From Cylindrotheca closterium (Eukaryota; Bacillariophyta; Bacillariophyceae; Bacillariales; Bacillariaceae), in the NCBI GenBank assembly GCA_933822405.4, contig CAKOGP040000779.1:62001-126000 (forward strand): a stretch of 64,000 nt of DNA, in the 5' to 3' direction. The translations under genes and the position numbers were made by a program. Below are positions 26,580-37,357 of this stretch, in pieces. The notes below the pieces were generated by a model, which worked only from the letters and a program-made list of their open reading frames with translations, was not told the DNA's origin and made no database searches. Position 1 is the stretch's first letter. Every line of letters begins with the position of its first letter.

Positions 26580-27110
26580 ATGAAGTCCATCCTGTTGCTT
26601 GCATTGCTATGTTTGGCCTCATTCCGACCAGAAGTATTTGCCTGGGGTTCAAGCAATCACCGAATAAGATCTGCGCCGTTGCGACGTACGAAGACTTTGT
26701 CGAATCATCATCGTGCGTCCCGTACATCCTTCTCTTCCTGCACTCAAATCAAACTCAAATTCATAGACTCATCGGACGAGGAAAGTGCCCCAAGACTGAT
26801 CCTGTCTCCCGAAGAAGATGATGCTATTCGCTCAGTTGCCAAAAGTCTGAGTAGTGATGACACGTACGGCGTTGGATGGTTTGATCGTCCAGAAGCGTGG
26901 GCTACTGCGAAACAAGACTTTCCAGTGCTTCAGCCATATGAGGATGCAGATCTGAGAGACGCATATCTCAAGCAAAAGCCTAAAATTTTGGTGGTATTTA
27001 CAGATACTCCGTTGGGGCCATTCCTTTTTATCAATCTTATTGTGAAGTTTTCTGGATTTACATGGTGTGACACCCCTTTTGGTCAAGCAAGTGCTTGTCT
27101 TTCAAAATAA
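26580..27110 (+). CDS. Predicted plastid-targeted protein of unknown function, 176 aa
   Basis: The N-terminus MKSILLLALLCLASFRPEVFA is a signal peptide with likely cleavage before WGSS. The following 45 residues are rich in Arg/Ser/Thr/His and poor in acids. This bipartite arrangement is used for plastid import through the ER in diatoms, where an aromatic residue follows the cleavage site. The mature part has an acidic region (about 60-100), a YGVGWFDRPEAW segment and one hydrophobic segment (PLGPFLFINLIVKFSGF). I do not recognise the family. The last codons just after the hydrophobic segment may be affected by an unrecognised intron, so the C-terminus is less certain. Confidence 0.65.
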   Translation: MKSILLLALLCLASFRPEVFAWGSSNHRIRSAPLRRTKTLSNHHRASRTSFSSCTQIKLKFIDSSDEESAPRLILSPEEDDAIRSVAKSLSSDDTYGVGWFDRPEAWATAKQDFPVLQPYEDADLRDAYLKQKPKILVVFTDTPLGPFLFINLIVKFSGFTWCDTPFGQASACLSK

Positions 27111-27253
27111 AGTGAAAATACAGAGCAGTCTCTTTCGGCGTTGCTCGACACTGCTACAAGTAATATTATACAGTCTACATATGTCAGACAAGCCCAAATT
27201 TTGTGATTTCTTGTTTGAATAACGATTTCATGATGCTGCACCTATCTCAAAAT

Positions 27254-29677
27254 TTATGAAAGTGCTTTGATTTGCAGATAGTTTTTCCTCTTCATTTGAG
27301 CCATACGCTGCCGGGTCGCTTCCTCTCGCATCAGTTTCTGTTTTTTAGCTTCTTGCTTGCCCACTAAACTTCTTAGCTCCTTATGGATTGCGGTGCCAGC
27401 AACATTGTCCTTCAACATCAAACCTAGCTTTTTTGCAGATTTGAGAATCAAAATTTGACCAGCTGTTCGTCCCCCTCTTCGCAACGGAGTGTTGTGCTTC
27501 CCGCTATTGCCTACTCCACCTTTTCCACCAGACCCGCGTTCGTGAGCGTGTTGCCATTTGATTCCAAGTTTAGCCATATCGTTCAATCTTGGTGTGACAA
27601 CTCGTCCATTCCCTTTGGTTTGCTGCTGACGCAGTTCAGCCTCCAGCAAGTCGCACAGCGTAATCGCGTTCTCTACCAGTTTCCCTTCCATTTCTTCTTG
27701 TGTGCCAGTCGGGACCCCCTTAGTTCCTTTCTCACGATCATCAATCCATTGCTTGGCAATTGATCGTGAGGCTTCGAGCAACCACGAACGGCAATCGTCC
27801 AATTCCCACTTAGGGGCTGGCTTTGCTTCGACTCCAATCAATTGGTTGTCCTTTGCCTTATCCTCGTTTTCCTTCTTGACGGTTGCAAAATCCAAGAGGA
27901 TGCCTCCTTTACCTGCCAGATTCGCGTGATGCATATCACTGCGCCGTGATGCCCGTTTATTAACAAAGGTGTCAGCCGGGGCAGCTTCTTCCTTTTGTTT
28001 CAATATTTGCCGCCCAGCAGAGCTTAATTGATCAAAGGCTTCGCATAGACAGGCAGCAATGACAGCCTTGAATTGTTGAACCAATTCACGATCGTCACGA
28101 AAGCCAGCAAAAAGTTCTTTGGCTCGCTGCACAACGGCCTCATGCAAATTCAGTGCATCTCCGACGTGCGCCATTTGCATAAAGGCGTCCTTCTTTTGTT
28201 TGTCCTTGTATCCAATACGTGTACGTCGATCTCCCTTTCCGAACTGGGAAATATTAAGTTCAGTATAGGCGTGCGCATTACGTAGCACTGTTTCGAGCCC
28301 CTTGTTCTGTGATCCAAAGCCACCAAGTCCTGCCCCAGTGGTGACCTGAATGCCTCCCAACGTCGTGGACATGTTGTGTGCGTTACTGTAGAGTGGATTT
28401 GCAGAGTCTCCATGATGATTACGGTCAGCTTCACCCTCAAACTTACGGTAGGCACTTCCTTCATGCATGAGTGCCTCGCTGGCTACCGTACCACAGCTGC
28501 TGCAAATCACATCACCATTCTTACGATCCAAAATAAATAGGGATTGGTCGTTGTTGCCGCAAGATTTGCATCTCTTGTATTTCTCAATCTCGTGCACCCC
28601 AGTGGACTTTGCTGTGGGCAAGTCCTCTCCCTCTATCATAGGTCGCCCGATTCCCTTTCCCAAAATAACAGTCTCGTAAATACGCCTTCGAACAGACTTG
28701 AATTCGGCAGGCTGCAAATCCGAAGCGAGCATTTCTTGGATACGAATTGGTGTAGTGACCAAGACATCCGTTTCCATGCGCGTTTGAATGGCCAAATGGA
28801 GGGCAAGTGCCACTTGCTTGAGCTGCTGAAGCGACGCATTCGCCGCGGACGGAATCTGTTCCGTGTTGGTAACAGCAGGATTCACGGTCCAGGAGCGATC
28901 TTGGACAAGCCCGCCTTGGATCCCTGCCATACCGTTCGCAATCCCAGACAAGAGCAGCTGACTGAGTTTACCACCGCTCGATTTTTTCAGTTCCTTTGCT
29001 GCGTCTTCCAACATGTCTTCATACGTCACATCGTCGCCATCGTCGGGCTTGCGAATGCTGTGAACGATCAAGTTGAAAGGATCCACCAGTTCATACTTGA
29101 CACGAGTGGTTGCCCGTTTCCCATTTTCCGTCTTGATTCGTTTGGATGGCGGAGGCTCGGAAGAATTATGTTGTGCAATATTCACTTCCGTCGTTTTGGT
29201 TTGAAGTGAATTCAAGGCGTATTCTAAATTGGACCAAGCTTGTGCTGCAAGTTGCGGTGGAACCTTTTTTGGATCTGAGAAATGTTTTTGCGAAGATTAT
29301 TTCGAGAGAGAGAGAGAGAAATATCGAGTTAGCAACAATATCACTCAAAGAGGCAGTGAAATTCTGAGAGTGATTGATTGCTGAATTCGACAGACTGACT
29401 CTTACAGTCCATACTTGGTTTGTTTGACTACAGTAATGACTGACTTACTGACTGCCACTGACAGTTTCTGAAGCATCTGCAGTTTAGAGCATTCTCTTGT
29501 GGTGCCAAAAGACCTACCTTTGAATATGGAATTGATTGATTGCACCCAGTTCCTCAATTCAGTTCCCTCATAATCCCAAAGTGCCATGTACGTTGATGTC
29601 ATCGTATTATTCGAGGTGGATGGTGCCTCGGAGGTTGTCATGTCCGCACTTGACGAGGTGTCCATGGGAGACTCCAT
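27254..29677 (-). CDS. TFIIB-type zinc-ribbon transcription factor-like protein
   Basis: Exons 29677-29518 and 29274-27254 on the minus strand (243-bp intron GTAGGT...TTCTCAG, phase 1) give 726 residues. Exon 1 encodes an acidic Ser/Thr-rich start ending LRNWVQSINSIFK. Exon 2 continues DPKKVPPQLAAQAWSNLEYA in frame across the junction, supporting the model. A zinc ribbon C-x2-C-x(17)-C-x2-C (CKSCGNN...CSSCGTVASEALMHEGSAYR, about residues 289-325) is the TFIIB/Brf N-terminal signature, including the EGSAYRKFE-like B-finger entry. Behind it are helices that may be a cyclin-like repeat (DALNLHEAVVQRAKELF, VIAACLCEAF). An unusual 280-residue domain precedes the ribbon and a basic tail follows. 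General factors usually start with the ribbon, so this is probably a lineage-specific TFIIB relative rather than TFIIB itself. Confidence 0.75.
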
Positions 29678-30363
29678 GCTTGTGCCTTGCGCGGTTTGTA
29701 TGTGCTAATGGAAGGCCGTTCGATTGTGTAATAGGATTCAACTGATGATGATTGGGAAATTGAAAATGTCCGTGATGATGTCGGAGGCGGGTGTTCAACG
29801 TTTCAACACAGATCTTGCACGTACCTACGTGTACGTCCTGGTACTAAATGTACGGTACACAAGGTTTCTGGACCTGTCTCTACTGTAGTATAGCTGCATA
29901 CACTCCCAAATTGGAAGAATTATTGGCCACACTTTTTGCAATAGAGGCAACAGTATACTATACAGCTCACATCCATAGACTACGTATGCTACACTACTAC
30001 AGCGAAGTCCTACTAACATCACAATGAAATGAATGAATCATTTTCAAAGTCGCATGGAGACAATCAGTGATATTTTATCACAGCAAGTTGTTTTCCGACA
30101 GCTTTCCTTTACTGATTGGGGGCTGATGACAACTACAGCATGAACCTACACCCTCTTCAGCAACTGTATCCTCTACGGTACTGCTCTTGCATGCCACGCA
30201 TGGTGGATGGCTTCTATACGACTAAGTCGACTACTACATAATGGAAGTTCCAGGAATGACGGTTGATGAGTCAGACACGAATTGAAAAAAAGCAATCCCA
30301 TCCAACTAAATTCTTGCAGCCAACACCACAGTTAGAACATACTAAATCTTAATCTGCACAACC
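29678..30363. other. Intergenic region between divergent genes
   Basis: No gene supported. Rich in short TAC/GTA inverted motifs (about 29815-29900). It contains the upstream regions of the TFIIB-like and ABC1 genes. Confidence 0.5.
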
Positions 30364-32409
30364 ATGATACGAAGTGGTGGTCTCTTGCGCCGAGTGGCTC
30401 GTCGATCCGCCTATGGGTTGGCAGGAAGTGCCGCGATAGGTGGAACTGGAGTTGCCGTCTACACGCAAACCGAATCGGGTCAGGGATTCAAACGACAAAT
30501 GGACTTTTGGACGAGCTTGGGACCCATCGTCTTTGATTACTGGTGGAATCTAGCAGCATCAAGTCCCAAAGTGAAACTATTTACCCCAGAGCTGCTTGAG
30601 GAAGAGAATAAAGCCAAAAAGAAAGAAATTCAACAGGGCATCCATCAACGGAATGCACCTAAAATTTTCCAAGTCATGTTGGATTTGGGTGGTTTGTACA
30701 TCAAGCTGGGTCAAGTCTTGTCGGTTACAGCCTTGCCCATTCCAGACCAATACAGAGAATACTTTAGAACTTTACAAAGCAATGTCCCAGGACACGAGGA
30801 TTTTGAGAAGATTGTCAAGCCTACCTTGGAAAAAGAATTGGGAAAAGCACTGGACGAAATCTTTGACTCTGTCGAAGAGATTCCTTGCGGCGCGGCTTCG
30901 ATTGGACAGGCTCACAAGGCTATTTTGAAAGAGACAGGAGAACGAGTCATCATCAAGGTACAATATCCCGATGCCAAGTGGCAAGTTCCGGCGGACATTG
31001 TTTGTGTCGGCGACTTTTTGCATGTTTGTGTCTGGTTTGGCTTGGTCGACGAAGATTCCTCTCGACTCTCCTACGATGAGTTTTCCCGACAATTCTTGGC
31101 GGAACTAGACTATGGAATGGAAAAGGATAATCTGCAAAAGGTGTATGAAAGTACCCTGGATCCATCGTCACCCTACCAAGCAAAGGGAGTCGTCCTGCCC
31201 CGAGTGTATGACGATTTGTGCACCAAACAAGTTATTACCATGACCTATCTGCCAGGTCCCAAGTTTGAAGAAGAAGCCAAGAAGCAACTTGCATTCCTCG
31301 GTATTGATACGAAAAAGGGAATACGGTCCATTGTTAAGGATGCTCACAAAGAGACGACGGGTGTTGTTGATGCTGAAACAGCAGTCGACATGATGCCAGA
31401 TGTCGAAGAAATGACCAACACTAGCGACCAAGCAGAGAATGCTACAGTTACAGATGGAAAAGATCGGGTACAAAAGAGAGAATCTCGAATGACGCAGTCG
31501 CCCCCTGTTTGGAGAACGGCCCTTACCAAGGTAGTGAGCAATCTAGTGACTGTGGATTCCATCTTTTCAATGTTGCGCATGGTCCGAAAGGTCGTCCTGT
31601 GGTCCAAGATAATGGCGGTCAAGAGCATTCAACTCGCATCTCCAGTCATGTCCAAAGATTGGAAGGAATGGGCTGCTTCGCAAGAGACTCTACTCTTGCA
31701 AGCAGAACAAATGGACTGGACCCAAAAGGCAGTATATGCTTTGTTGGATGTTCATGGATATCAGATTTTGAATCAAGGACTCTTCAATGCCGACCCACAC
31801 CCGTACGTATCGTATCCATTCGTAATTTTGGGGATTTTCGAATACTGACGGTAGCTCACTCACTCATCTACTCATTCACTCACTCACTCATCACTTACTT
31901 ACTCACTCATTCAATATGCCTTTGCCTACTACAGTGGTAATATAATACTGATGAATACAGAGGAAAATATCCACGACCCCAAGATTGGTTTGATTGACTA
32001 TGGCCAATGCAAACGGCTAACTCAAGAAGAACGGGTCAAGGTGGCCCGACTTTTGTTAAGCATTGCCAACCAAGAATCCGACCAGTCCATTGCCGACCAC
32101 TTTCGGAACCTAGGAATTCAAACTCTAAACGACAACACGGCGTTCTTGGCAGAATTCGGACGTCTCATGTTTGGTTCCTTCCAACCTAAGCATTTGGATC
32201 ATTCTTGGCACAGAAATTTCCACAAGCAAGATCGAGTGAAATATTTTCCCAAAGAATTGAGCATGGTGTACCGAACTTGCCTATTACTGCGAGGTTTGGC
32301 CATGTCCTTGCAATTCAATCCTAGTGTCGGGGCCGAATGGAAACACTACGCCCAAGCTGCAGTGGATGAATACGAAGCACAGCAGCTGCAAATACAAACA
32401 CAGGGTTAA
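30364..32409 (+). CDS. ABC1/ADCK (UbiB/COQ8-like) atypical kinase
   Basis: Exons 30364-31802 and 31935-32409 (132-bp intron GTACGT...CTACAG) give 637 residues. The junction restores NADPHPGNIIL. Family motifs: KxGQ (YIKLGQVLS, about residue 113), Ala-rich loop ([10 protein letters not shown], about 174-183), ATP lysine (VIIKVQYP), NADPHPGN and the metal-binding GLIDYGQ (DYG for DFG). ABC1 kinases/ATPases support quinone and lipid metabolism in mitochondria or plastids. The N-terminus ([20 protein letters not shown]) is Arg/Ala-rich and suits a mitochondrial presequence. An insert of about 90 residues between the lobes (about 320-410) is Asp/Glu/Thr-rich and longer than in yeast COQ8. The intron holds a (CTCA)n microsatellite. 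Confidence 0.93.
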
Positions 32410-32932
32410 CGATGCGAATGGGTATCATAGTATTATTAAATACTAGTAACCACAACAATTTTGAACCATCCATAATACTACTACTACTACCTGGTAGTAC
32501 CCATTACCCATGCCATGTCCCATACCGATGAGGGCGAAATTTTCCAAGTTGGAACATTTTTAGGGAGGGGAGCCCCGTTGGAAATATGTCGTTGGAGTGT
32601 CCGAATAAGATGTTCAAAAAATTCTATATATATATCATGAAGAAATGCATATGCCGCCTACACCGCAGTTTGCCTCTCCAGCGCAATGTTTTGGGGAACC
32701 CAATGGAGAGTGACAATTGCATCAAAACAAACGGAAACCAAGCAACAAAGAGTTGCTCCATCAAGCTGTTCTAGCTGCAATATAGTTCAGCAAGGCGACA
32801 CAGGTTTATCGAAGAGGGCCTCTTGCCATCAGTGTGATCCATTTTCTGTGATCATTTGCCTCATCCAATAGCAAAGGGCTTGCCTTCTGAAAGCAGCCTT
32901 TCGAAAAGCAACAACTTTTCATTTCCTAAGCA
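32410..32932. other. Intergenic region
   Basis: No gene supported. A small ACT microsatellite lies near 32480. Confidence 0.5.
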
Positions 32933-35900
32933 ATGTGGAGTTCGTTACGCAAGAAAAAGCCTAAGAAATCCTCTTTGCTGCTACGAGAAAGTTCGTCGGA
33001 TCCTGCTGCAGCAACTCCTCCTCCACCTTCCATCAAAAGACACGCGGCAACAGAGCCTAGGGATATCAGCAACACTCAAACAAAGTCAGGTGGCGGTAGT
33101 GATTCCAGTAACGCATCTATCAAGAAGTTTCTCTTCTGTGCCAAGGATACGGGAAAGCATTTAGAAGAACAGAGGGGAGCGCGACGAAACGGCAGTGAAA
33201 ACAGTACCATTCAGAGCAGTCCTCCTTCAACAGCATCACCAGCATCTGGACCTGATAGTCCTACACAAGAAGTAACAAGGCACTTGGAAGTCGTATTTGA
33301 TAAACCGAACTCGGCGTCTTCACGTGTTGTGGAAACTGTCCGGCGGAAGCAACCAAAAGTCAACACCGGGGTCGATATTTACGATCAGCTCTCATCACCA
33401 CCCAAGAAGTCGCCTCGTTTGGGCACCCCTATGAAACACTATTCGGACGCTTCAAACGATTTGATGAGAACACCCAGCCGAAAGGAGCAACAAAAAAGTC
33501 AAGAGCCACAAAGTCAAGAACCGCAAAAACTAGCGCCGTCACCAGACTCATCATCTTTCAACAGTTTTGATTTTGCCATGCCCGAGAGTGCGAATGACAA
33601 CTATCTGTCTCCCTCTGTAGCAGCCAGAGCTGCTAATCGGAGGGCCAATGCTATGAAGACACCAGGTCAGGGCATCCCTACACCACACAGGAATCAAAAT
33701 GGAAGGGCCTTCCCACATCCTCTCTCGAACTTGCAATCACCAATGCCAGAAGAGCAAGTATCCTTCGAGCACCATATATCCATGAATGGAGGTAGTATAG
33801 CTTCCTCAATTCAACAGAATTCCACTCATGATCTGAACAACGAAGATGATGATGCCTTGAAGCCACCAGAAAGTACGGTGTCCCCTCAAAGCAAGACATA
33901 TACTCTCCAAGAAGTCCAAAACATGATTCTTGAAGCAGAACAGAAAATCCATGCAGAATGGACAGATCGACATGAACAAGAACTTGCCAGCTTTGAGGCG
34001 GATGTCGAGAAGTCTTTAGTGGAACAGGGCAAGCAATGGAAGAAGGACGCCGAAGAAGAGTACTCTCGTCTTCATCGCGTGATTCAAAGAGAGAAACAAA
34101 TGTCGGCACAATCTCAAGAGCGACTAAACCAACAGTCCAAGCAAATTTTTGCTTTGGAGACTCAACTTGACGAAGCGAGACAACAACAGCAAGTACAATC
34201 CAGCACCTCTGCTGAAGTGCAGCAGTTGAGGCACGAAAAAGAGACCGCAGAGAGCAAGATCGAACAGCTAGAGCAAACACTTTCTAATATGCAGAAACTT
34301 CGAATTACTCAACGAAATGAGAATGTGGCCTCGACACCATCGGAAGACCAAAAGACCCTCAATGATGAAATCGTACGGTTGCAAAGCGAGAAAGATCTTG
34401 CGGAACGAAAGTTGCAACAAATGAACTCCCAGCTAGCTGACAGCCGAAAGGGTCGGGCTGCTACACAGGTGCAGCTACGAAATGCCAAGGCGGAAATCGA
34501 GGCTCTCCAGAAACAAATGATGGATGGTTCTGTTGGTATGCCTTCTACCATTTTCTCCGAGGCATCCACACCCCTCAACAGCAATTTGAATGACGACCTG
34601 AAAGAGTCGATTCGACGACTCGAACAAGAAAACTCACAGTTGTTGCAACAGCAGGAAGTCCTCCAACAACAAATTGCCGCGGCGACTGAAGCGGCATCTC
34701 AAGCAACTGATGCCAACAACGTTACAAAACTAAAGAAGGAACTCTCACAAGTCACCAAGCAACGAGATGCTTATGAAAAGTACGTCAAGGTTCTCCGTGA
34801 AAAACAAGCCGAAGAGCTAGAAAAGGCCATTCAAGCTGAAAAGCTCAAGCTACAAGAACAATACGAAAAGGAAAATGGAGACGGAGCCACTAGTGCAACC
34901 TTTGGTACGAATCTTAGTGGGGAAACAGGTTTCACCGCGGCTTTTGCCAAGGAAGAAATTCGGTTGAGGGAAGAATTCGACTTACATAAGGAAGCCATGG
35001 GCAAGGTGCACAAGGATGAAGTGGATACCATGAAACAATGCTTGACTCATTTGGATGAGCTTCATACAAAGCAAGTTGAGTTGGCCATGTTGGAATCACT
35101 TGAAAACGACGACAATGCCGATGAGATTGTCTACTTGAAACAGCAGGTGGACTTCATGCTTGAATCCAATCTATTGCCGGAAGGAGAACCTGACTTCCCG
35201 GCACCAACCAACTTTCAAAACAAGCTTGACGTCTGGAAGGTGAAGCACCAACAAGCACTGCAAGCCACCAGTAAACAACTCGTGGACACGCAAGTGCTTC
35301 CATTGAAAGAGCAACTTGAGTCTGTTCAAAAAGACCTCGATCAGTTGGAAATGAATCTGTCCGAAGCTATAACAGAGCGAGACCAAGTTGTCGATGTCCA
35401 AGTGCTTCCATTACGCAATCAACTAGAATCGGTTCAAAACGAACGAGATCAACTTGAAGCTGATTTGTTGGCTTCCAAAACAGATAGAGATCAAGTAGTG
35501 GAAACGCAAGTGCTTCCATTGCAAGAGAAGCTGAAGTCTGTACAAAATGACCGTGACCAGATGGAACTGGATCTGACAATTGTCAAAACCGAGCGGGATC
35601 AATTGGAAATCGATCTGTCATCGTCGAAAAAAGAAACCGAGCTAGCAAAGCAGGACTCACAATCAATGGAAACTGCTAACAAGAAAGCGCTGGAAGCTCA
35701 GCTAGGTCCATTGCAACAAGATTTGGAGGCGACCAAGGAGGAACGAGATCGGCTGCAACGAGACTTGTTGCAAACCCAAGCAAAAGTGGAAGAATTGGCC
35801 CAAGCAGTGGAGAAGCTACAAGACGAAAAAACGGAAATGGAGTCAATGAAAGCAGAGCTGAACAACAAGTTAGCTGAAATTGCCAAGTTGCAAGAAGAGA

Positions 35901-37069
35901 AGGCTGGCGTTGAAACGAGAGTACAGGAACTTGAGGTCATGATGAAGGACTTGGAAGTAAGCCATTCCAAAGATGTCGAGGAAGTCGCTAAAGGGTCAGA
36001 AGCCAAGCTCGAAGAGCTGCAAAATCAACACAAAAACGCCTTGGAAGCAGCAACTTCGATGAACAAAGAATTGGAATTGACCTTGCAAGAGACTCAAACG
36101 AAGATAGCCGACATGGAAGCGAAACACTCCCGTGACCTTGAATCGGCCAAGCTTTTGCAGGAAAGCAGCAGTGGAGCCGAGGAGGGCTTGGAAGAAAAAT
36201 TGGCTTTGATGGAGTCCAAGGCAGAGGCAGATCGCGCTGATTTCAATCGCATGGTCAAGGAAGTCCGAGACGCGCACACCAAGGAAATTGAAGAGTTGAT
36301 AAATCAATTGGATCTTGTGGTCGAAGAGCACGAAGAAAAATTTAAGGAGAAAGACAAGGTCATCAAGGACAAGGATGCCGTGATCTCTGCTTTGGGGTCA
36401 CAGCTTGCTGATGTTCAAAATCGCCTCAATGAAATGAGCGAAAGCACTTCGGGGCTCGAAAATAAACTCGAAAACATGAAGAAAGAGATTGCGACTTCTC
36501 GTGCCGAAGCCGAGACCAGCAAGCAGGATATCATCCTGCTGATGGAAGATCATGACAAGGAAATGGAACGACAAGCTGTCCTCCGAGAGGAGGCCTGTGA
36601 CGAGGCCAGAGAGGAGATGATTCAACGTGCCGAAGTTCGATACGACGAAGCAAACCAACTATTCCGAAATCTGAAGAAGAGATTTGATGAAGCTAATGGT
36701 AGAATCGCTGATTTGGAGGGAGAGTTGAAGAGCGCAAAGAAGCAATCAGACGATTTCAAGAGAAAACAGGATGCCCAAGAGCGACAACTTCGAGAAGACC
36801 TTGCACAAGCGAAGGCGAAGATTGCAACGAGTGATGCGAACACAGCAAGACTGGAGCGCCAGTACAAGGGAGACTTGGAACACGCACTGCAATCGAAGGA
36901 CGAGATGCGCATGCAACTCGAAGAGACTAGAGCAACTAGCCAGCAGATTCAATCTACTCTCGCAGCTGTTGTGGCGGAGAAGGAGAAGCTTACAACCGAA
37001 TTCGTCGAAATGAAGGCTGTCTGCGAAGAGCTTATGGCGATAGTCGAAGGTAGTGCAGCATCTGCATAA
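32933..37069 (+). CDS. Giant coiled-coil protein, 1378 aa
   Basis: Single open frame from ATG 32933. Residues 1-310 are disordered, rich in Ser/Pro/Gln and basic near the start (RKKKPKKSS), with several SP/TP sites (SSPPKKSPRLGTPMK). From about residue 320 to 1370 the protein is an almost continuous Glu/Lys/Gln coiled coil like myosin-tail, golgin or centrosomal proteins. Residues about 784-930 contain at least four repeats of a 37-residue module starting QVLPL/QLGPL and containing ESVQ...ERDQ(L/V). No motor, ATPase, membrane anchor or GRIP domain is visible. It is likely a cytoskeletal or organelle tether; the precise role is unknown. The lack of introns over 4.1 kb is notable beside intron-bearing neighbours. 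Confidence 0.88.
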   Translation: MWSSLRKKKPKKSSLLLRESSSDPAAATPPPPSIKRHAATEPRDISNTQTKSGGGSDSSNASIKKFLFCAKDTGKHLEEQRGARRNGSENSTIQSSPPSTASPASGPDSPTQEVTRHLEVVFDKPNSASSRVVETVRRKQPKVNTGVDIYDQLSSPPKKSPRLGTPMKHYSDASNDLMRTPSRKEQQKSQEPQSQEPQKLAPSPDSSSFNSFDFAMPESANDNYLSPSVAARAANRRANAMKTPGQGIPTPHRNQNGRAFPHPLSNLQSPMPEEQVSFEHHISMNGGSIASSIQQNSTHDLNNEDDDALKPPESTVSPQSKTYTLQEVQNMILEAEQKIHAEWTDRHEQELASFEADVEKSLVEQGKQWKKDAEEEYSRLHRVIQREKQMSAQSQERLNQQSKQIFALETQLDEARQQQQVQSSTSAEVQQLRHEKETAESKIEQLEQTLSNMQKLRITQRNENVASTPSEDQKTLNDEIVRLQSEKDLAERKLQQMNSQLADSRKGRAATQVQLRNAKAEIEALQKQMMDGSVGMPSTIFSEASTPLNSNLNDDLKESIRRLEQENSQLLQQQEVLQQQIAAATEAASQATDANNVTKLKKELSQVTKQRDAYEKYVKVLREKQAEELEKAIQAEKLKLQEQYEKENGDGATSATFGTNLSGETGFTAAFAKEEIRLREEFDLHKEAMGKVHKDEVDTMKQCLTHLDELHTKQVELAMLESLENDDNADEIVYLKQQVDFMLESNLLPEGEPDFPAPTNFQNKLDVWKVKHQQALQATSKQLVDTQVLPLKEQLESVQKDLDQLEMNLSEAITERDQVVDVQVLPLRNQLESVQNERDQLEADLLASKTDRDQVVETQVLPLQEKLKSVQNDRDQMELDLTIVKTERDQLEIDLSSSKKETELAKQDSQSMETANKKALEAQLGPLQQDLEATKEERDRLQRDLLQTQAKVEELAQAVEKLQDEKTEMESMKAELNNKLAEIAKLQEEKAGVETRVQELEVMMKDLEVSHSKDVEEVAKGSEAKLEELQNQHKNALEAATSMNKELELTLQETQTKIADMEAKHSRDLESAKLLQESSSGAEEGLEEKLALMESKAEADRADFNRMVKEVRDAHTKEIEELINQLDLVVEEHEEKFKEKDKVIKDKDAVISALGSQLADVQNRLNEMSESTSGLENKLENMKKEIATSRAEAETSKQDIILLMEDHDKEMERQAVLREEACDEAREEMIQRAEVRYDEANQLFRNLKKRFDEANGRIADLEGELKSAKKQSDDFKRKQDAQERQLREDLAQAKAKIATSDANTARLERQYKGDLEHALQSKDEMRMQLEETRATSQQIQSTLAAVVAEKEKLTTEFVEMKAVCEELMAIVEGSAASA

Positions 37070-37357
37070 AAGGAGGAGGTGAACATACCGCACCTTTCGT
37101 CTACATATTCCAGATCGGGAGTAATATTTTGTGCGTCCTCCACAAGACTTTACCACCGAACTGGGCTAGCGCCGAGCACGACACTCCATTGGTAGGAACT
37201 GGTGGGCTCATATAGCCCACACAAGTTTCCAGACTTCCAGCTTTGAGAATGATCATGACCACTGAAGCAGCTATAACATGATTAAGTGCCCAAGATAAGG
37301 CATTATGAATTATCTTACGTATGCTTGTACCTATTAAAATAATTATGTGTACCGCAT

